A stretch of 64,000 nucleotides of DNA, taken from CBDCYN01 sp965224205. Its GTDB lineage: Bacteria > Planctomycetota > Phycisphaerae > Phycisphaerales > Phycisphaeraceae. The DNA is taken from contig CBDCYN010000023.1 of assembly GCA_965224205.1 (NCBI GenBank), forward strand, positions 1 through 64,000, in the 5' to 3' direction. A program made the position numbers and the translations under genes. Below are positions 1 to 7,746 of the stretch, piece after piece (position 1 is the first letter of the stretch; the number at the start of each line of letters is the position of its first letter). Below the pieces are notes generated by a model. The model worked only from the letters and a program-made list of their open reading frames with translations. It ran no database searches and was not told the origin of the DNA.

Positions 1-213
1 CCCGACCCTGATCAAGACAAGATTACGATCCCCCCGGGTCTGCTATCACCACGCCAGGAACTGGTGCTGCATCTCATGTTCGATCACGACATGGACACGG
101 CCGAGGTGGGCAAGACCCTGGGGATCGATCCTCAAACCGTTCGCAGCACGAAGCACAAAGCTATTCAAAAATTGCGGATTCACTACGGAGTCGACGAACC
201 TGAAAAAATTTAA
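1..213 (+). CDS. RNA polymerase sigma factor, C-terminal end (region 4), partial
   Basis: The frame is open from the first base of the window and ends at TAA 211-213, giving the last 70 residues of a protein whose start lies outside. The segment LSPRQELVLHLMFDHDMDTAEVGKTLGIDPQTVRSTKHKAIQKLR has the shape of a sigma-70 family region 4 helix-turn-helix, with the usual 'SPRQ..VL.L' opening helix and a recognition helix near VRSTKHKAIQKL. Region 4 contacts the -35 element. The next gene on the same strand looks like a membrane anti-sigma factor, as expected for an ECF-type or stress sigma locus. Family certain enough for sigma region 4; which sigma group cannot be told from this fragment. Confidence 0.8.
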   Translation, partial: PDPDQDKITIPPGLLSPRQELVLHLMFDHDMDTAEVGKTLGIDPQTVRSTKHKAIQKLRIHYGVDEPEKI

Positions 214-265
214 GCTCGACTGGGGATACATCCCAAGCATGCCACGTATAACGAGGTGACCAACC

Positions 266-844
266 ATGAAAGACGTACCAGGCACGAGTTACGACGACCC
301 CAACCGCCCGCTTTGGGACCGGTACCGCCGCGACAGGGGTCAGGAACCCAAAGGCGAGGATCAAGCCGAGATCGACCTGAACGCCTTGGCCGCGTACCTC
401 GACGGGACCGCCGACCAGGCTACGGTCGACCAGATCGAAACCCGGCTCTTGAGCGATCCCCAGATGCTCGAAACCATCCGCGAGCTGCGGCTGATCCGTG
501 ACGACCTTCAGAAGATGCCCCGGACGACCCCGCCGGCGGTGCAACGGGTCATCACGGTGGTGAATGCGGCGCCGTCCCAGGCCTCGGCAGCGACGGATCC
601 GTCGGATCGTAGCGCCAAGGCGGCCCAACCCACGGCGCGGCTGTGGTGGTCCGGTCTGCAATGGGCTGCTGCGGCCGGCTTGATGTTGGCAGTGGGGTTG
701 GCTGGTTACGAGGCGGGAACGGGCAGTTACACGACCGGCCGACCTGCGAACCCGGGTTCCGCGACGGTCGCCGGCGACCTGGGCCAATGGCTCGAAGCCC
801 CAGCCTTGCCGCTGATCGCGTTCGTTAATGGGGGTGGACCATGA
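266..844 (+). CDS. putative membrane anti-sigma factor-like protein
   Basis: 192 residues. The acidic N-terminal part (about residues 30-85) has the pattern LNALAAYLDGTADQATVDQIETRLLSDPQMLETIRELRLI, like the short helical sigma-binding domain that opens many anti-sigma factors. A single hydrophobic segment near residues 130-150 would span the membrane and leave a short outer tail. GAGGTG stands just before ATG 266. The start follows the sigma gene by about 50 bases, and the stop overlaps the start of the next gene in ATGA, so the genes are probably co-translated. No zinc-binding HxxxCxxC motif is visible, so it is not a ZAS-type anti-sigma. Role inferred from position and layout. Confidence 0.6.
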   Translation: MKDVPGTSYDDPNRPLWDRYRRDRGQEPKGEDQAEIDLNALAAYLDGTADQATVDQIETRLLSDPQMLETIRELRLIRDDLQKMPRTTPPAVQRVITVVNAAPSQASAATDPSDRSAKAAQPTARLWWSGLQWAAAAGLMLAVGLAGYEAGTGSYTTGRPANPGSATVAGDLGQWLEAPALPLIAFVNGGGP

Positions 845-1296
845 AGCCGCCCTGGCTGGGGATCCTGCTCGCCTTGTCGGTGGTTTTCAACGTGTTTTTT
901 ATCGTGGGGTATTACCGTGCCAGCACCCAGCCGCAGACCCGGCCGTCGTTCGAGCAGCGGGCTAGGCAGATGGCCCAGCAGTTGGGTCTCGACGCGGGCC
1001 AACAAAAGTCGTTCGACGAGCTGCTGGCCCAGACGATCGAGCAGCGCAGCCAGCTCAAGGCCGAGACAAAGCCGTTGCGAGATCGGCTGTTCGAGGAGCT
1101 TGTCAAGGACCACCCCGACCAAGCGGTCATCGACGAGTTTTTGGAGGACGACCGATTCAAGCAGCGACGACGGTTCATGATCACGCAGATGCAGAAGCTC
1201 ATGACGATCTTGACCCCTCAACAGCGACAGAAATTTGTTGAGCTGATGCGTGAACGCTGGGCCAGCCGGTCGAAGAAGGCGAACGAAGAACCGTGA
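841..1296 (+). CDS. membrane-anchored periplasmic metal/stress sensor-like protein (Spy/CpxP/CnrX type)
   Basis: 151 residues. An N-terminal hydrophobic segment (about residues 5-25) acts as signal anchor; the rest is a long charged helical domain exposed outside the membrane. Two LTPQQ/LGLDAGQQ-type repeats (LGLDAGQQKSFDELL near residue 47 and LTPQQRQKFVELM near residue 126) are the hallmark of Spy/CpxP and heavy-metal resistance CnrX/ZraP proteins, which sense metals or misfolded envelope proteins. Its place after a sigma and an anti-sigma-like gene resembles the cnrYXH arrangement, where the periplasmic X protein controls the anti-sigma. That parallel is an inference; no metal-ligand set can be assigned from sequence alone. 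Confidence 0.6.
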   Translation: MKPPWLGILLALSVVFNVFFIVGYYRASTQPQTRPSFEQRARQMAQQLGLDAGQQKSFDELLAQTIEQRSQLKAETKPLRDRLFEELVKDHPDQAVIDEFLEDDRFKQRRRFMITQMQKLMTILTPQQRQKFVELMRERWASRSKKANEEP

Positions 1297-1324
1297 TGAA
1301 ACCTTAGTTGAAAGGAGAGCGAAA

Positions 1325-1945
1325 ATGTTGAGACTCACGAGTAAACACCATGTCTTGGTCGCGACGGTACTGGGTGCTCTGGTCTGGGCGGCGGCGGCCT
1401 CCCCCGTTTTAGCCAAAGATGGGCATCTGCGTGGCAAACACGACGGCAAAGGCCGCCACCATGCCAAGCACCACGATGGGCACCGCAAAGGTCACCGTGG
1501 GGGTCACGGTCACCGTCAATGGAGTTTCCATCACGATCGGCACCGCGGCCACCACGGCCATCACCGCTGGCACCGCCGCCATCATGGCCGTCACGGCCAC
1601 CAAGGTCATCATCGCCAGCACCGGTCGGGGTGGTCGTTCGGGTTCCATTTCGGTCACCGCGACCACATCCGGAGTCACCCCCGCCATCACTCGAACCACT
1701 ACCGCCGGTCGAGCGGGGTTCATGTCCAGCTGGTGTGCAAGGCGGACAGCCCAACGTATGAAGAACGCCGCCGGTGGGTCCCGGGTCATTACCAGACCCG
1801 CACCGAAGAGGTGTGCGTGCGGTCCGGGTATCCCGAGGTCCGTACCTATAAAGAATGGGTCCCTGGGTATTGGGAGACGTACAAAGTCGCCATCCCTCAC
1901 AGCCACAGCCCGAAGTGTTATGTCCGCACGAGTATCGGGTACTAA
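1325..1945 (+). CDS. secreted histidine-rich protein with C-terminal WVPG repeat domain
   Basis: 206 residues from ATG 1325, chosen over an upstream in-frame ATG at 1250 because AAAGGAG lies 7-13 bases before it and the product then opens with a clean signal peptide (LVATVLGALVWAAAASPVLA). Residues 33-130 are extraordinarily rich in His, Gly and Arg. After a short spacer comes a pair of imperfect repeats around RWVPGHYQTRTEEVCV and EWVPGYWETYKV, a pattern I associate with small exported planctomycete proteins. The likely role is binding or buffering transition metals in the envelope, in keeping with the Spy/CnrX-like gene just upstream. The function is inferred; the composition is directly visible. 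Confidence 0.65.
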   Translation: MLRLTSKHHVLVATVLGALVWAAAASPVLAKDGHLRGKHDGKGRHHAKHHDGHRKGHRGGHGHRQWSFHHDRHRGHHGHHRWHRRHHGRHGHQGHHRQHRSGWSFGFHFGHRDHIRSHPRHHSNHYRRSSGVHVQLVCKADSPTYEERRRWVPGHYQTRTEEVCVRSGYPEVRTYKEWVPGYWETYKVAIPHSHSPKCYVRTSIGY

Positions 1946-1985
1946 GGTCGCTGTAAGTCCGAAGGCAGCATTGAAATAACCCCTT

Positions 1986-2012
1986 GAGCCCCCCGTCCAT
2001 GGCGGGGGGCTC
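1986..2012. terminator. hairpin terminator between convergent genes
   Basis: GAGCCCCCCG (1986-1995) pairs perfectly with CGGGGGGCTC (2003-2012) around a 7-base loop. It lies 41 bases after the His-rich gene and 27 bases before the end of carA on the other strand, so it could serve both. There is no clear T-run, so the call rests on the stem and its place. Confidence 0.6.
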
Positions 2013-2038
2013 ATCATTGCGCTGCTGGATGAGGGGGG

Positions 2039-3265
2039 CTACCCATCCACCGCTGCAACCTGGTTGCGGCGTCGCTGGGCGTGGTCCATGTGTTCGCCGG
2101 TGGGGCTCGAGCCGGTCGTCATCATGTCGATGAAGCAGTCGAACAGGTACCGGGCGTCGTGGGGCCCGGGGCTGGCTTCGGGGTGGTACTGGACAGCGAA
2201 AATTGGGTCGGACCCGTGGCGGAAGCCCTCGAGCGTGCGGTCGTTGAGGTTGATGTGGGTCGGTTCGGCCCCGACCGCTTCAAGGCTGTCGGTATCGACC
2301 GCGAAACCATGGTTCTGGCTGGTGATCTCGACCTTCGAGGTGTGTAGATTTTGGACCGGCTGGTTGCCGCCGCGGTGGCCGAACTTGAGTTTATACGTCT
2401 TGGCCCCCAGGGACAGGCTAAGCAGTTGGTGCCCGAGGCAGATCCCAAAAATCGGCAGCTTGCCACGGACCTGCTTGAGCATATCAATCGTAGCGGTCAC
2501 GGCCGAGGGGTCCCCGGGCCCGTTGGAAATGAATAGACCGTCGGGTTTATGACCAAGGATCGTTTCAGCAGGGGTATCGAACGGCACGACCGTCACCTCG
2601 CAGCCTGCATCGACGAGGTTCCGCAGGATGTTGTGCTTGGCACCACAATCGACCGCCACGACGCGGAACCGTTTCGGTGGAGCATCGATCACCCCCTGGA
2701 TCGGCTCCCAGCCCGCTAGATCCGATGACCATACCTCCGATTCACCACGGCTGACGGTCGCTACGAGGTTGCGCCCCACCAGCCCGGGGGCCTCGCGGGC
2801 CATCTCTACGAGTTGGGCGTCGGTCTTGGCGTCGAGTGGTTCGGTCGACAATACCCCCTTTAGTGCTCCTTCGATGCGGAGCTTCCGCGTCAATGCCCGG
2901 GTGTCGATCCCGGTGACGCCCGTGACCCCGTTGTCAGCGAGCCACTGCTCGAGTTTCTGGGTCGAGCGGTAATTGCTCACCACGTTCGACAGTTCACGCA
3001 CCACGAACCCGCGGGCGTGGATCTTCTTCGACTCAAGGTCATCCGGGTTCACCCCGTAGTTGCCGATCTGCGTGTAAGTCATGGTCACGATCTGCCCGGC
3101 GTAGGACGGGTCGGTGAGGATCTCCTGATACCCCACCAGGGAGGTATTGAAGCACACCTCCCCGTCGATGGTGCGCGGTTCGAGATGCCCAAAGGCGGTG
3201 CCGTGGAACACGCTGGAGTCTTCGAGGGCCAGTCGGGCTAGCTGACGGTGTTGTGGCTTTGTCAT
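2039..3265 (-). CDS. carA: carbamoyl-phosphate synthase small subunit
   Basis: 408 residues, slightly longer than the usual 370-390. The glutamine amidotransferase subunit hydrolyses glutamine and channels ammonia to CarB for carbamoyl phosphate, the precursor of pyrimidines and arginine. The N-terminal CPSase small-chain domain (about residues 10-150) has the family signature VCFNTSLVGYQEILTDPSYAGQ. The class I GATase domain (about 200-380) shows SNGPGDP, the nucleophile Cys276 in FGICLGHQ, and the His361/Glu363 pair in QYHPEASPGP. A short extra tail follows residue 382. carB is not in the window. It is convergent with the sigma/His-rich operon and divergent from the M50 protease. Confidence 0.97.
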   Translation of the reverse strand: MTKPQHRQLARLALEDSSVFHGTAFGHLEPRTIDGEVCFNTSLVGYQEILTDPSYAGQIVTMTYTQIGNYGVNPDDLESKKIHARGFVVRELSNVVSNYRSTQKLEQWLADNGVTGVTGIDTRALTRKLRIEGALKGVLSTEPLDAKTDAQLVEMAREAPGLVGRNLVATVSRGESEVWSSDLAGWEPIQGVIDAPPKRFRVVAVDCGAKHNILRNLVDAGCEVTVVPFDTPAETILGHKPDGLFISNGPGDPSAVTATIDMLKQVRGKLPIFGICLGHQLLSLSLGAKTYKLKFGHRGGNQPVQNLHTSKVEITSQNHGFAVDTDSLEAVGAEPTHINLNDRTLEGFRHGSDPIFAVQYHPEASPGPHDARYLFDCFIDMMTTGSSPTGEHMDHAQRRRNQVAAVDG

Positions 3266-3272
3266 GGGCGAG

Positions 3273-3278
3273 ATTATA
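3273..3278 (-). promoter_or_regulatory. -10 hexamer of carA, suggesting a leaderless transcript
   Basis: A perfect TATAAT on the minus strand lies only 7 bases before the carA ATG. There is no Shine-Dalgarno sequence between them. If used, transcription would begin at or inside the start codon. A convincing -35 is not visible. Confidence 0.45.
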
Positions 3279-3342
3279 GACGATGAACCGAAGGCTGGCT
3301 GTTTGGTCGTCGGATAGAACCCCCGCTGGTATCATCACCGCA

Positions 3343-4005
3343 ATGTTCATCCAGCAGCTCGAGACCGATCCGTTCTTCTTCGGGTCCGTGGTCATCACGG
3401 TGGTGGTCAGCATCGTGCTCCACGAATTGGCCCACGGCTGGGCGGCGATCCGGCAGGGTGACGACACCCCGATCCGCCTCGGGCACATGACGCTCAACCC
3501 GGTCGTGCACATGGGGTGGTTTTCGCTGATCTTGTTGGCGACGGTGGGGATAGCGTACGGGCAGATGCCGGTTAACCCCTCGCGGTTCCGCAGCCGATAC
3601 GGAGACGCCCTGGTCGCGGTCGCGGGGCCGGTGACGAATCTTCTGCTAGCGGTCGTCGCCTTAACCGGGCTGGGGCTATGGATGCGGGTCTCGGGGGTGG
3701 CCGAGGGACCGGGTTGGACGACGTTCCAGATCAATTTACAGGATTTCTTGTGGTGCTTCGGGTACATCAACGTGGCGCTGGCGGTTTTCAACATGCTGCC
3801 AATCCCCCCGCTCGACGGTTCGGCGATCCTGGCCAACTTCGTGCCCGCCTACAAGCAATGGGCCAGCGACCCGCAGTATCAAGGGGCGTTCATGATCGGG
3901 TTGCTGTTCCTCTTGTTTGCCATAGACGGGATCGGCCAGGGCCTGTTCGGGTACAGCGCCGATCTAGCAAGGACCTATCTATCTTGGATCCGGGGGGTCG
4001 GTTAG
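3343..4005 (+). CDS. M50-family (site-2 protease-like) integral membrane metallopeptidase
   Basis: 220 residues from ATG 3343; an in-frame ATG 60 bases upstream gives a basic, unconserved tail and is less likely. The zinc motif HELAH is at residues 27-31 inside the first membrane helix, and the third ligand Asp158 is in MLPIPPLDG, the NxxPxPPLDG signature of M50B proteases. About five to six hydrophobic segments can be counted. Family members cleave transmembrane substrates such as anti-sigma factors within the membrane. No PDZ domain is present, as in the short SpoIVFB/YdcA-like branch. The gene is divergent from carA; its substrate is unknown. Confidence 0.88.
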   Translation: MFIQQLETDPFFFGSVVITVVVSIVLHELAHGWAAIRQGDDTPIRLGHMTLNPVVHMGWFSLILLATVGIAYGQMPVNPSRFRSRYGDALVAVAGPVTNLLLAVVALTGLGLWMRVSGVAEGPGWTTFQINLQDFLWCFGYINVALAVFNMLPIPPLDGSAILANFVPAYKQWASDPQYQGAFMIGLLFLLFAIDGIGQGLFGYSADLARTYLSWIRGVG

Positions 4006-4041
4006 CCAAGACACAGCGATCGACCGACCACGGCGCAGATC

Positions 4042-4083
4042 AAAAAAAGGACCCGGCGTCGGGGGGATCTCCGAGCCGGGCCC
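4042..4083 (-). terminator. rho-independent terminator of the 500-residue secreted protein gene
   Basis: Read on the minus strand, GGGCCCGGC (4083-4075) pairs with GCCGGGTCC (4057-4049), including one G-U pair, around a 17-base loop, and is followed by seven T (4048-4042). It lies about 90 bases past the stop codon at 4171. Confidence 0.85.
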
Positions 4084-4170
4084 TACAGAAAAGGATGTGG
4101 TTGGTTAAGGCGGCTGTTGTTTAGAGAGACATGGGCCGCCTGGTGCCTTCGCTATTTTCTAGTCACTTAT

Positions 4171-5673
4171 TTAGTCGTAGAGCACCTCGCCAATTGGCTC
4201 ATCGGTCAGCCGCATGAAGGTGACCGTGTCTAAGCCGGTGACCCCCATGTCTATATGTGGGGGAACGTTGGCTGCGGTGGCGGTATCGATCTCGGACAGC
4301 AGGTTGTTGAAATGCGAATACCCGTAAAGGCCCGCGGCGGCGATGTCCGCGCCCATCACGTTTTGGAATCCCATTGTGCCCACCAGCGTCTCCGTGCCAG
4401 AAACCGGGTCGATCGTGTAAAGCTCATCGCCGTCCGTGCCGTAGAAGGTCTGGGCCGATTCGGCTGAAAGGCTGTCGTAGGTGTTGTCGAGCAGGGTCAC
4501 GAGCTGGGTTGAGCCGGTGGTGGGGTCGACCTTGATCAGCTTGGCTTCGGGCTCGGATTCATCGTTGGTTAGGTCGCCGGGGTCCTGGGCAAAGGTCACG
4601 AGCACGACGAGGTCCTGGAAGTCCGCGGCCGGGTCGCTCATATTGGTTGTGCCTAGCTCGAAGAGGTAGACGACCTGGTTGTCGCCCAGCACCATGGTGT
4701 CGGTGTTGGGATCGATGTAATCGACGAGGAACTGTTCGAGCGAGGATTGGTCCATGAACCCGGGGATATTGGGCACGGCGTCCCCGTCACGTAGCGTGAT
4801 CACCTGCTGGCCGCCGGTGGCCGAATCGACGGTCATGGACTCTTCCCAATCCCCGTCGTTGGTGCTCACCACGCCCGTGGATAGGTAGGTCCCGTTGTAG
4901 TATGCGTCTGTCATATCCCAAGACCGGGCGACGACACGGACCGTGGTGTTGGCGGCGAAGGTGGTGGGAAAAACGTGCGTGCGGGGGTTGTTGCCGTCGT
5001 TGAGGTCGGCGGTGATGGCCTGGGTGAACGTCCCGAACGGCTGCTGCGTCGACCCGCCGATCACGAGCTTGCCGGTCACCGGCATGTCGTACGCCCCGCC
5101 GGAGCTGATCGCGGCCCCGAGGACCGAGACTTTCATCGCGTATGCTTCGGTCGGCGTCGCCTCGTTGTTGACGATGTTGAAGTCGACTTGGGGCAGCTCC
5201 TGGACCGCGTAGATCTCGTATTGGGTCAGGTCAGCCAGCGGGGTGGGGTCGGCGGCGGCGGGGGCGGCTAGCGGAGTGGGGGGTGCGGCCACGGCGCCGG
5301 TGACGGCCCCTTTACCGAGGTCTTGGCCCACGACCGTCCCGGAGGCGGTTTTGGTGTTGACGTAAACGAGCTTGGTTAGCCCGTCGCTGGGGTCGGTCCA
5401 GAACGCCATGATGTTGGAGCTGCGCGGGATATAGGCCGAGGCCTCGATCCCGGTCAGCGTGGTGGCCGAGGTGTTTTGAATCGTCCCGACGGTTTCCAGC
5501 TGGGAATCGACGAACTTGTAACGCACTAGGCTGCCCGATTGTCCGTTGATCCCGAACAGGTAATAGTCATCGAGAGCTTGTGCAGAGGTCGGCGCCGCCA
5601 GGCCCATCAAGACTCCGGCTGCGATCCCCATCGCTGCGGCGTTGGCTCGAAGAACTTTCTTGTGTTTTTTCAT
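4171..5673 (-). CDS. secreted protein of unknown function, possible beta-propeller
   Basis: 500 residues with a lysine-rich start and a clear signal peptide ending near ...GLAAPTSAQA (about residue 33). The mature part is acidic and rich in Asp, Thr, Gly and Val. It contains recurring short blocks such as LYTIDPVSGTETLVGTMGF and KLIKVDPTTGSTQLVTLLD, which resemble the strand-turn units of secreted 'DUF4394-like' or propeller proteins reporting values with 'T G' turns. No catalytic motif is seen. A strong AAAGGAG stands before the ATG, and a rho-independent terminator follows the gene. It is transcribed alone. I do not recognise a specific family. Confidence 0.6.
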   Translation of the reverse strand: MKKHKKVLRANAAAMGIAAGVLMGLAAPTSAQALDDYYLFGINGQSGSLVRYKFVDSQLETVGTIQNTSATTLTGIEASAYIPRSSNIMAFWTDPSDGLTKLVYVNTKTASGTVVGQDLGKGAVTGAVAAPPTPLAAPAAADPTPLADLTQYEIYAVQELPQVDFNIVNNEATPTEAYAMKVSVLGAAISSGGAYDMPVTGKLVIGGSTQQPFGTFTQAITADLNDGNNPRTHVFPTTFAANTTVRVVARSWDMTDAYYNGTYLSTGVVSTNDGDWEESMTVDSATGGQQVITLRDGDAVPNIPGFMDQSSLEQFLVDYIDPNTDTMVLGDNQVVYLFELGTTNMSDPAADFQDLVVLVTFAQDPGDLTNDESEPEAKLIKVDPTTGSTQLVTLLDNTYDSLSAESAQTFYGTDGDELYTIDPVSGTETLVGTMGFQNVMGADIAAAGLYGYSHFNNLLSEIDTATAANVPPHIDMGVTGLDTVTFMRLTDEPIGEVLYD

Positions 5674-5996
5674 CTCTGGTCTCCTTTTCTGTCCTAGAGA
5701 GGTGTTTCCTGTCCCGGTAAGAAATGAATACCACGATGTCGAGGCGAGACAAGGTTTTTTCTCTCATGGCGCGTGATTCATGTCGACCTGCGCAGCCTTG
5801 TTAAGGCAGGTAACCAGAAGTCGTGGATTTAAAAACGAGGTAAGGTTCAAATCCCGTGGCTGGGATTGGCCAGATGGCGTGTTGTGTATCTCCGTTGATA
5901 AATGCGATCCCGGCGAGCATGCCACCGATCCGCTCGTAACCACAGGTCGAGCTCATTTAAAAAGGGATGTTGATTTGAAAGAGGGATGAAGCGGAC
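5674..5996. other. intergenic stretch without a supportable gene
   Basis: This 323-base stretch lies between the secreted-protein gene and the IS3 element. It must contain the minus-strand promoter of the former. Around 5815-5870 there is a tRNA-like string (an Asn-like anticodon loop and a GGTTCAAATCC T-loop), but no cloverleaf can be closed. Confidence 0.5.
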
Positions 5997-6065
5997 TGAG
6001 CTTCCCCAAGGGAAGTGGACGGTCCTAACTGCTAGGTAGGATGCCTGGCGAAAGGAGTCTACTTG

Positions 6066-6401
6066 ATGGCGAAGTCAACGGGTAATGGCAAGAAGAACGG
6101 TCGGTATGATGACCCGTTCAAGGCCGGGGCGGTGTGGATGGTGACCGAAGAGGGGCTGTCCCAGTGCGAGGTCGCGCGGCGGTTGGGGGTCGCGGGCACG
6201 ACGGTGTGTGGGTGGGTGCGGCAGCTGGTGTCGAACGGTCGGCTGACCGATCAAGAGATGCTCACCAAGCTGCGGGCACTGGAACAAGAGAACCGTCGGC
6301 TGAAGATGGAGCGAGAGATCCTAAAAAAAGCCGCCCCCGGAAGTGGACCTTCTTCGCGGGCGAAAGCCGATGAGATACCGCTTCATCGACGAGCCCCGTG
6401 A
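6066..6401 (+). CDS. IS3 transposase OrfA (helix-turn-helix protein) with A7 slip site
   Basis: In frame from ATG 6066 (AAGGAG 9-14 bases upstream) it gives 111 residues. The HTH lies near residues 25-55 (LSQCEVARRLGVAGTTVCGWVRQL), followed by a leucine-zipper-like stretch (residues 68-88) ending EREILKK. At the run of seven A (6323-6329) a -1 shift leads into the frame that ends FFAGESR and stops at 6371-6373, which is how OrfA of this family normally ends and which overlaps the orfB ATG. Reading straight on gives an unusual tail that stops at 6401. Either slippage is used or the A-run has gained or lost a base. Confidence 0.8.
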   Translation: MAKSTGNGKKNGRYDDPFKAGAVWMVTEEGLSQCEVARRLGVAGTTVCGWVRQLVSNGRLTDQEMLTKLRALEQENRRLKMEREILKKAAPGSGPSSRAKADEIPLHRRAP

Positions 6402-7230
6402 CCACTGGCCGGTGTGCGTGATGTGCCGGGTCTTGCGTGTGAGCCCCAGCGGGTTCTACGCCTGGCGTGCGAGGCCTGTGTACGAGCGGGCGAACCGTCG
6501 CGGGCAGCTGGCGGAGAAGGCCCACCAGGTTTTTGACGATGGCCGTCGGGTCTACGGCAGCCCACGGGTCCACGAACAACTCCAAGCCGATGGTGAACGC
6601 TGTAGCGTGAACACCGTGGCCAAGATCATGCAGGAGGAGGGCTTGCAAGCCAAAGGTTCTAAGCGGTTCAAACCGGTGACCACCGATTCGAAGCACGATC
6701 ATCCGATCGCCGCGAACTTGTTGCAACGCGACTTCACGGCCATGGGGCCAAACCAGAAGTGGGTGGCCGACATCACGTATCTGCCCACGCGGATGGGGTG
6801 GGTGTACCTAGCGGTGATGCTGGATGTGTTTTCTCGGACGGTGGTAGGCTGGTCGCTGTCCGATCACCTGCGGGCGGACCTGGTGTGCGAGGCGTTGCGT
6901 CGGGCAGTAGGGAAAAAACATCCTCTGACGGGTATGGTTCACCACAGCGATCGTGGGGTCCAATACGCCAGCGGGCAGTACCAAAAGCTGCTGGGGTTCT
7001 ACGGGATCACCTGCTCGATGAGCGGCAAGGGCAATTGTTACGACAACGCGATGATGGAGAGCTTCATGGGCACGCTGAAAGTCGAACTGGTCCACGGCTC
7101 GGATTGGGGTGATCTCAACGAGGTGGACCCCACGTTGTTTGATTACATCGAGGTGTTTTACAATCGTGTGCGGCTGCACTCGTCTTTGGGGTACAACAGC
7201 CCCCTGGTCTACGAGCAGCAGGCCGCCTAA
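6370..7230 (+). CDS. IS3 transposase OrfB (DDE integrase catalytic domain)
   Basis: 286 residues from ATG 6370, which overlaps the TGA of the shifted orfA frame as ATGA; an upstream GTG at 6343 is in the same frame. It opens with RYRFIDEPRDHWPV, the usual OrfB start, then an HTH_21 region (YGSPRVHEQLQADG). The rve catalytic core follows, with the DDE triad in WVADITYL, HHSDRGVQYAS and NAMMESFMGTLK. The tail LHSSLGYNSPLVYEQ is typical. Full length and free of stops, so it may be active if OrfA or OrfAB is made. Confidence 0.93.
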   Translation: MRYRFIDEPRDHWPVCVMCRVLRVSPSGFYAWRARPVYERANRRGQLAEKAHQVFDDGRRVYGSPRVHEQLQADGERCSVNTVAKIMQEEGLQAKGSKRFKPVTTDSKHDHPIAANLLQRDFTAMGPNQKWVADITYLPTRMGWVYLAVMLDVFSRTVVGWSLSDHLRADLVCEALRRAVGKKHPLTGMVHHSDRGVQYASGQYQKLLGFYGITCSMSGKGNCYDNAMMESFMGTLKVELVHGSDWGDLNEVDPTLFDYIEVFYNRVRLHSSLGYNSPLVYEQQAA

Positions 7231-7282
7231 CTCACGAAACCGACCGTCCACTTTTCCTGGGGAAGCTCACGGGGGTCAGAAG

Positions 7283-7326
7283 AAAGCGGGTGAAGGGATT
7301 CGAACCCTCAACATCCAGCTTGGGAA
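7283..7326 (-). repeat. truncated 3' half of tRNA-Gly(CCC): island attachment-site remnant
   Basis: 44 bases identical to the 3' half of the intact tRNA-Gly(CCC) at 11589-11660, from the anticodon loop to the discriminator base plus two flanking bases, on the minus strand. This is the usual scar of a tyrosine-integrase element inserted in a tRNA 3' end. It now stands in inverted orientation to the intact tRNA, which is explained in the findings. Confidence 0.85.
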
Positions 7327-7572
7327 ACTTTTTTCAGCGATTTCGCAAAGATCGATTAGATATGCGAATGCGACTGTAACCAAGGCAACAGAAACAGCAT
7401 ATGGTGCGTACGGATGCGCAGACTTGTTCCGAACGTATACCATGCATGTAAGCAAACTGCACTACATAGTGCTGTAGATATATATGAGACGCTTTCCAGT
7501 TATTGCGATACCGGCCATTTGTCAATACAGGCCCTGTTGAATGATCAACCACGCCCAAAGGACGTGGTATTG
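7327..7572. other. left-end remnant of the tRNA-Gly(CCC) island, no gene
   Basis: 246 bases between the att fragment and IS21 copy A. It is less GC-rich than its surroundings. No reading frame with recognisable content is seen. It probably represents the end of the former island that lay next to attL. Confidence 0.45.
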
Positions 7573-7746
7573 TGTGAACGTCGGCCAGAAAATGTAGCGC
7601 CCGTCGGGGGGCTGACGGTCGGCCCAAAAATGTAGCGCCTTGCCTAGTCCTGAGACTGGGGCGGCAATGGAACAGTTTTTACTGTTTCACCCCCCCCCAG
7701 TAAGGACGCAGACGAGGTGTATACGGATATGTAGTTTTGGACGGAT

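Larger units (their letters stand above)
5997..7269 (+). mobile_element. IS3-family insertion sequence, complete
   Basis: A 1273-base element. The left end (5997-6024) and the right end (7242-7269) are inverted repeats of 28 bases with about three mismatches, beginning TGAGCTTCCCCA. It carries orfA and orfB on the + strand. No short target duplication is visible at the ends. The right end abuts a truncated tRNA-Gly. Confidence 0.9.

Noticed and set aside
1335..2017. Long open frames on the minus strand opposite the His-rich gene
   Set aside because: They arise from the repetitive GC-rich coding sequence of the plus strand; no start signals or sensible composition.
5800..5875. Possible tRNA (Asn-like anticodon loop and GGTTCAAATCC T-loop)
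   Set aside because: T stem and acceptor stem cannot be closed and the spacing between the arms is wrong; at best a relic.
7109..7477. Open frame containing GEGIRTLNIQLGKLF
   Set aside because: This is the antisense reading of a tRNA-Gly fragment, a known source of false protein similarity.
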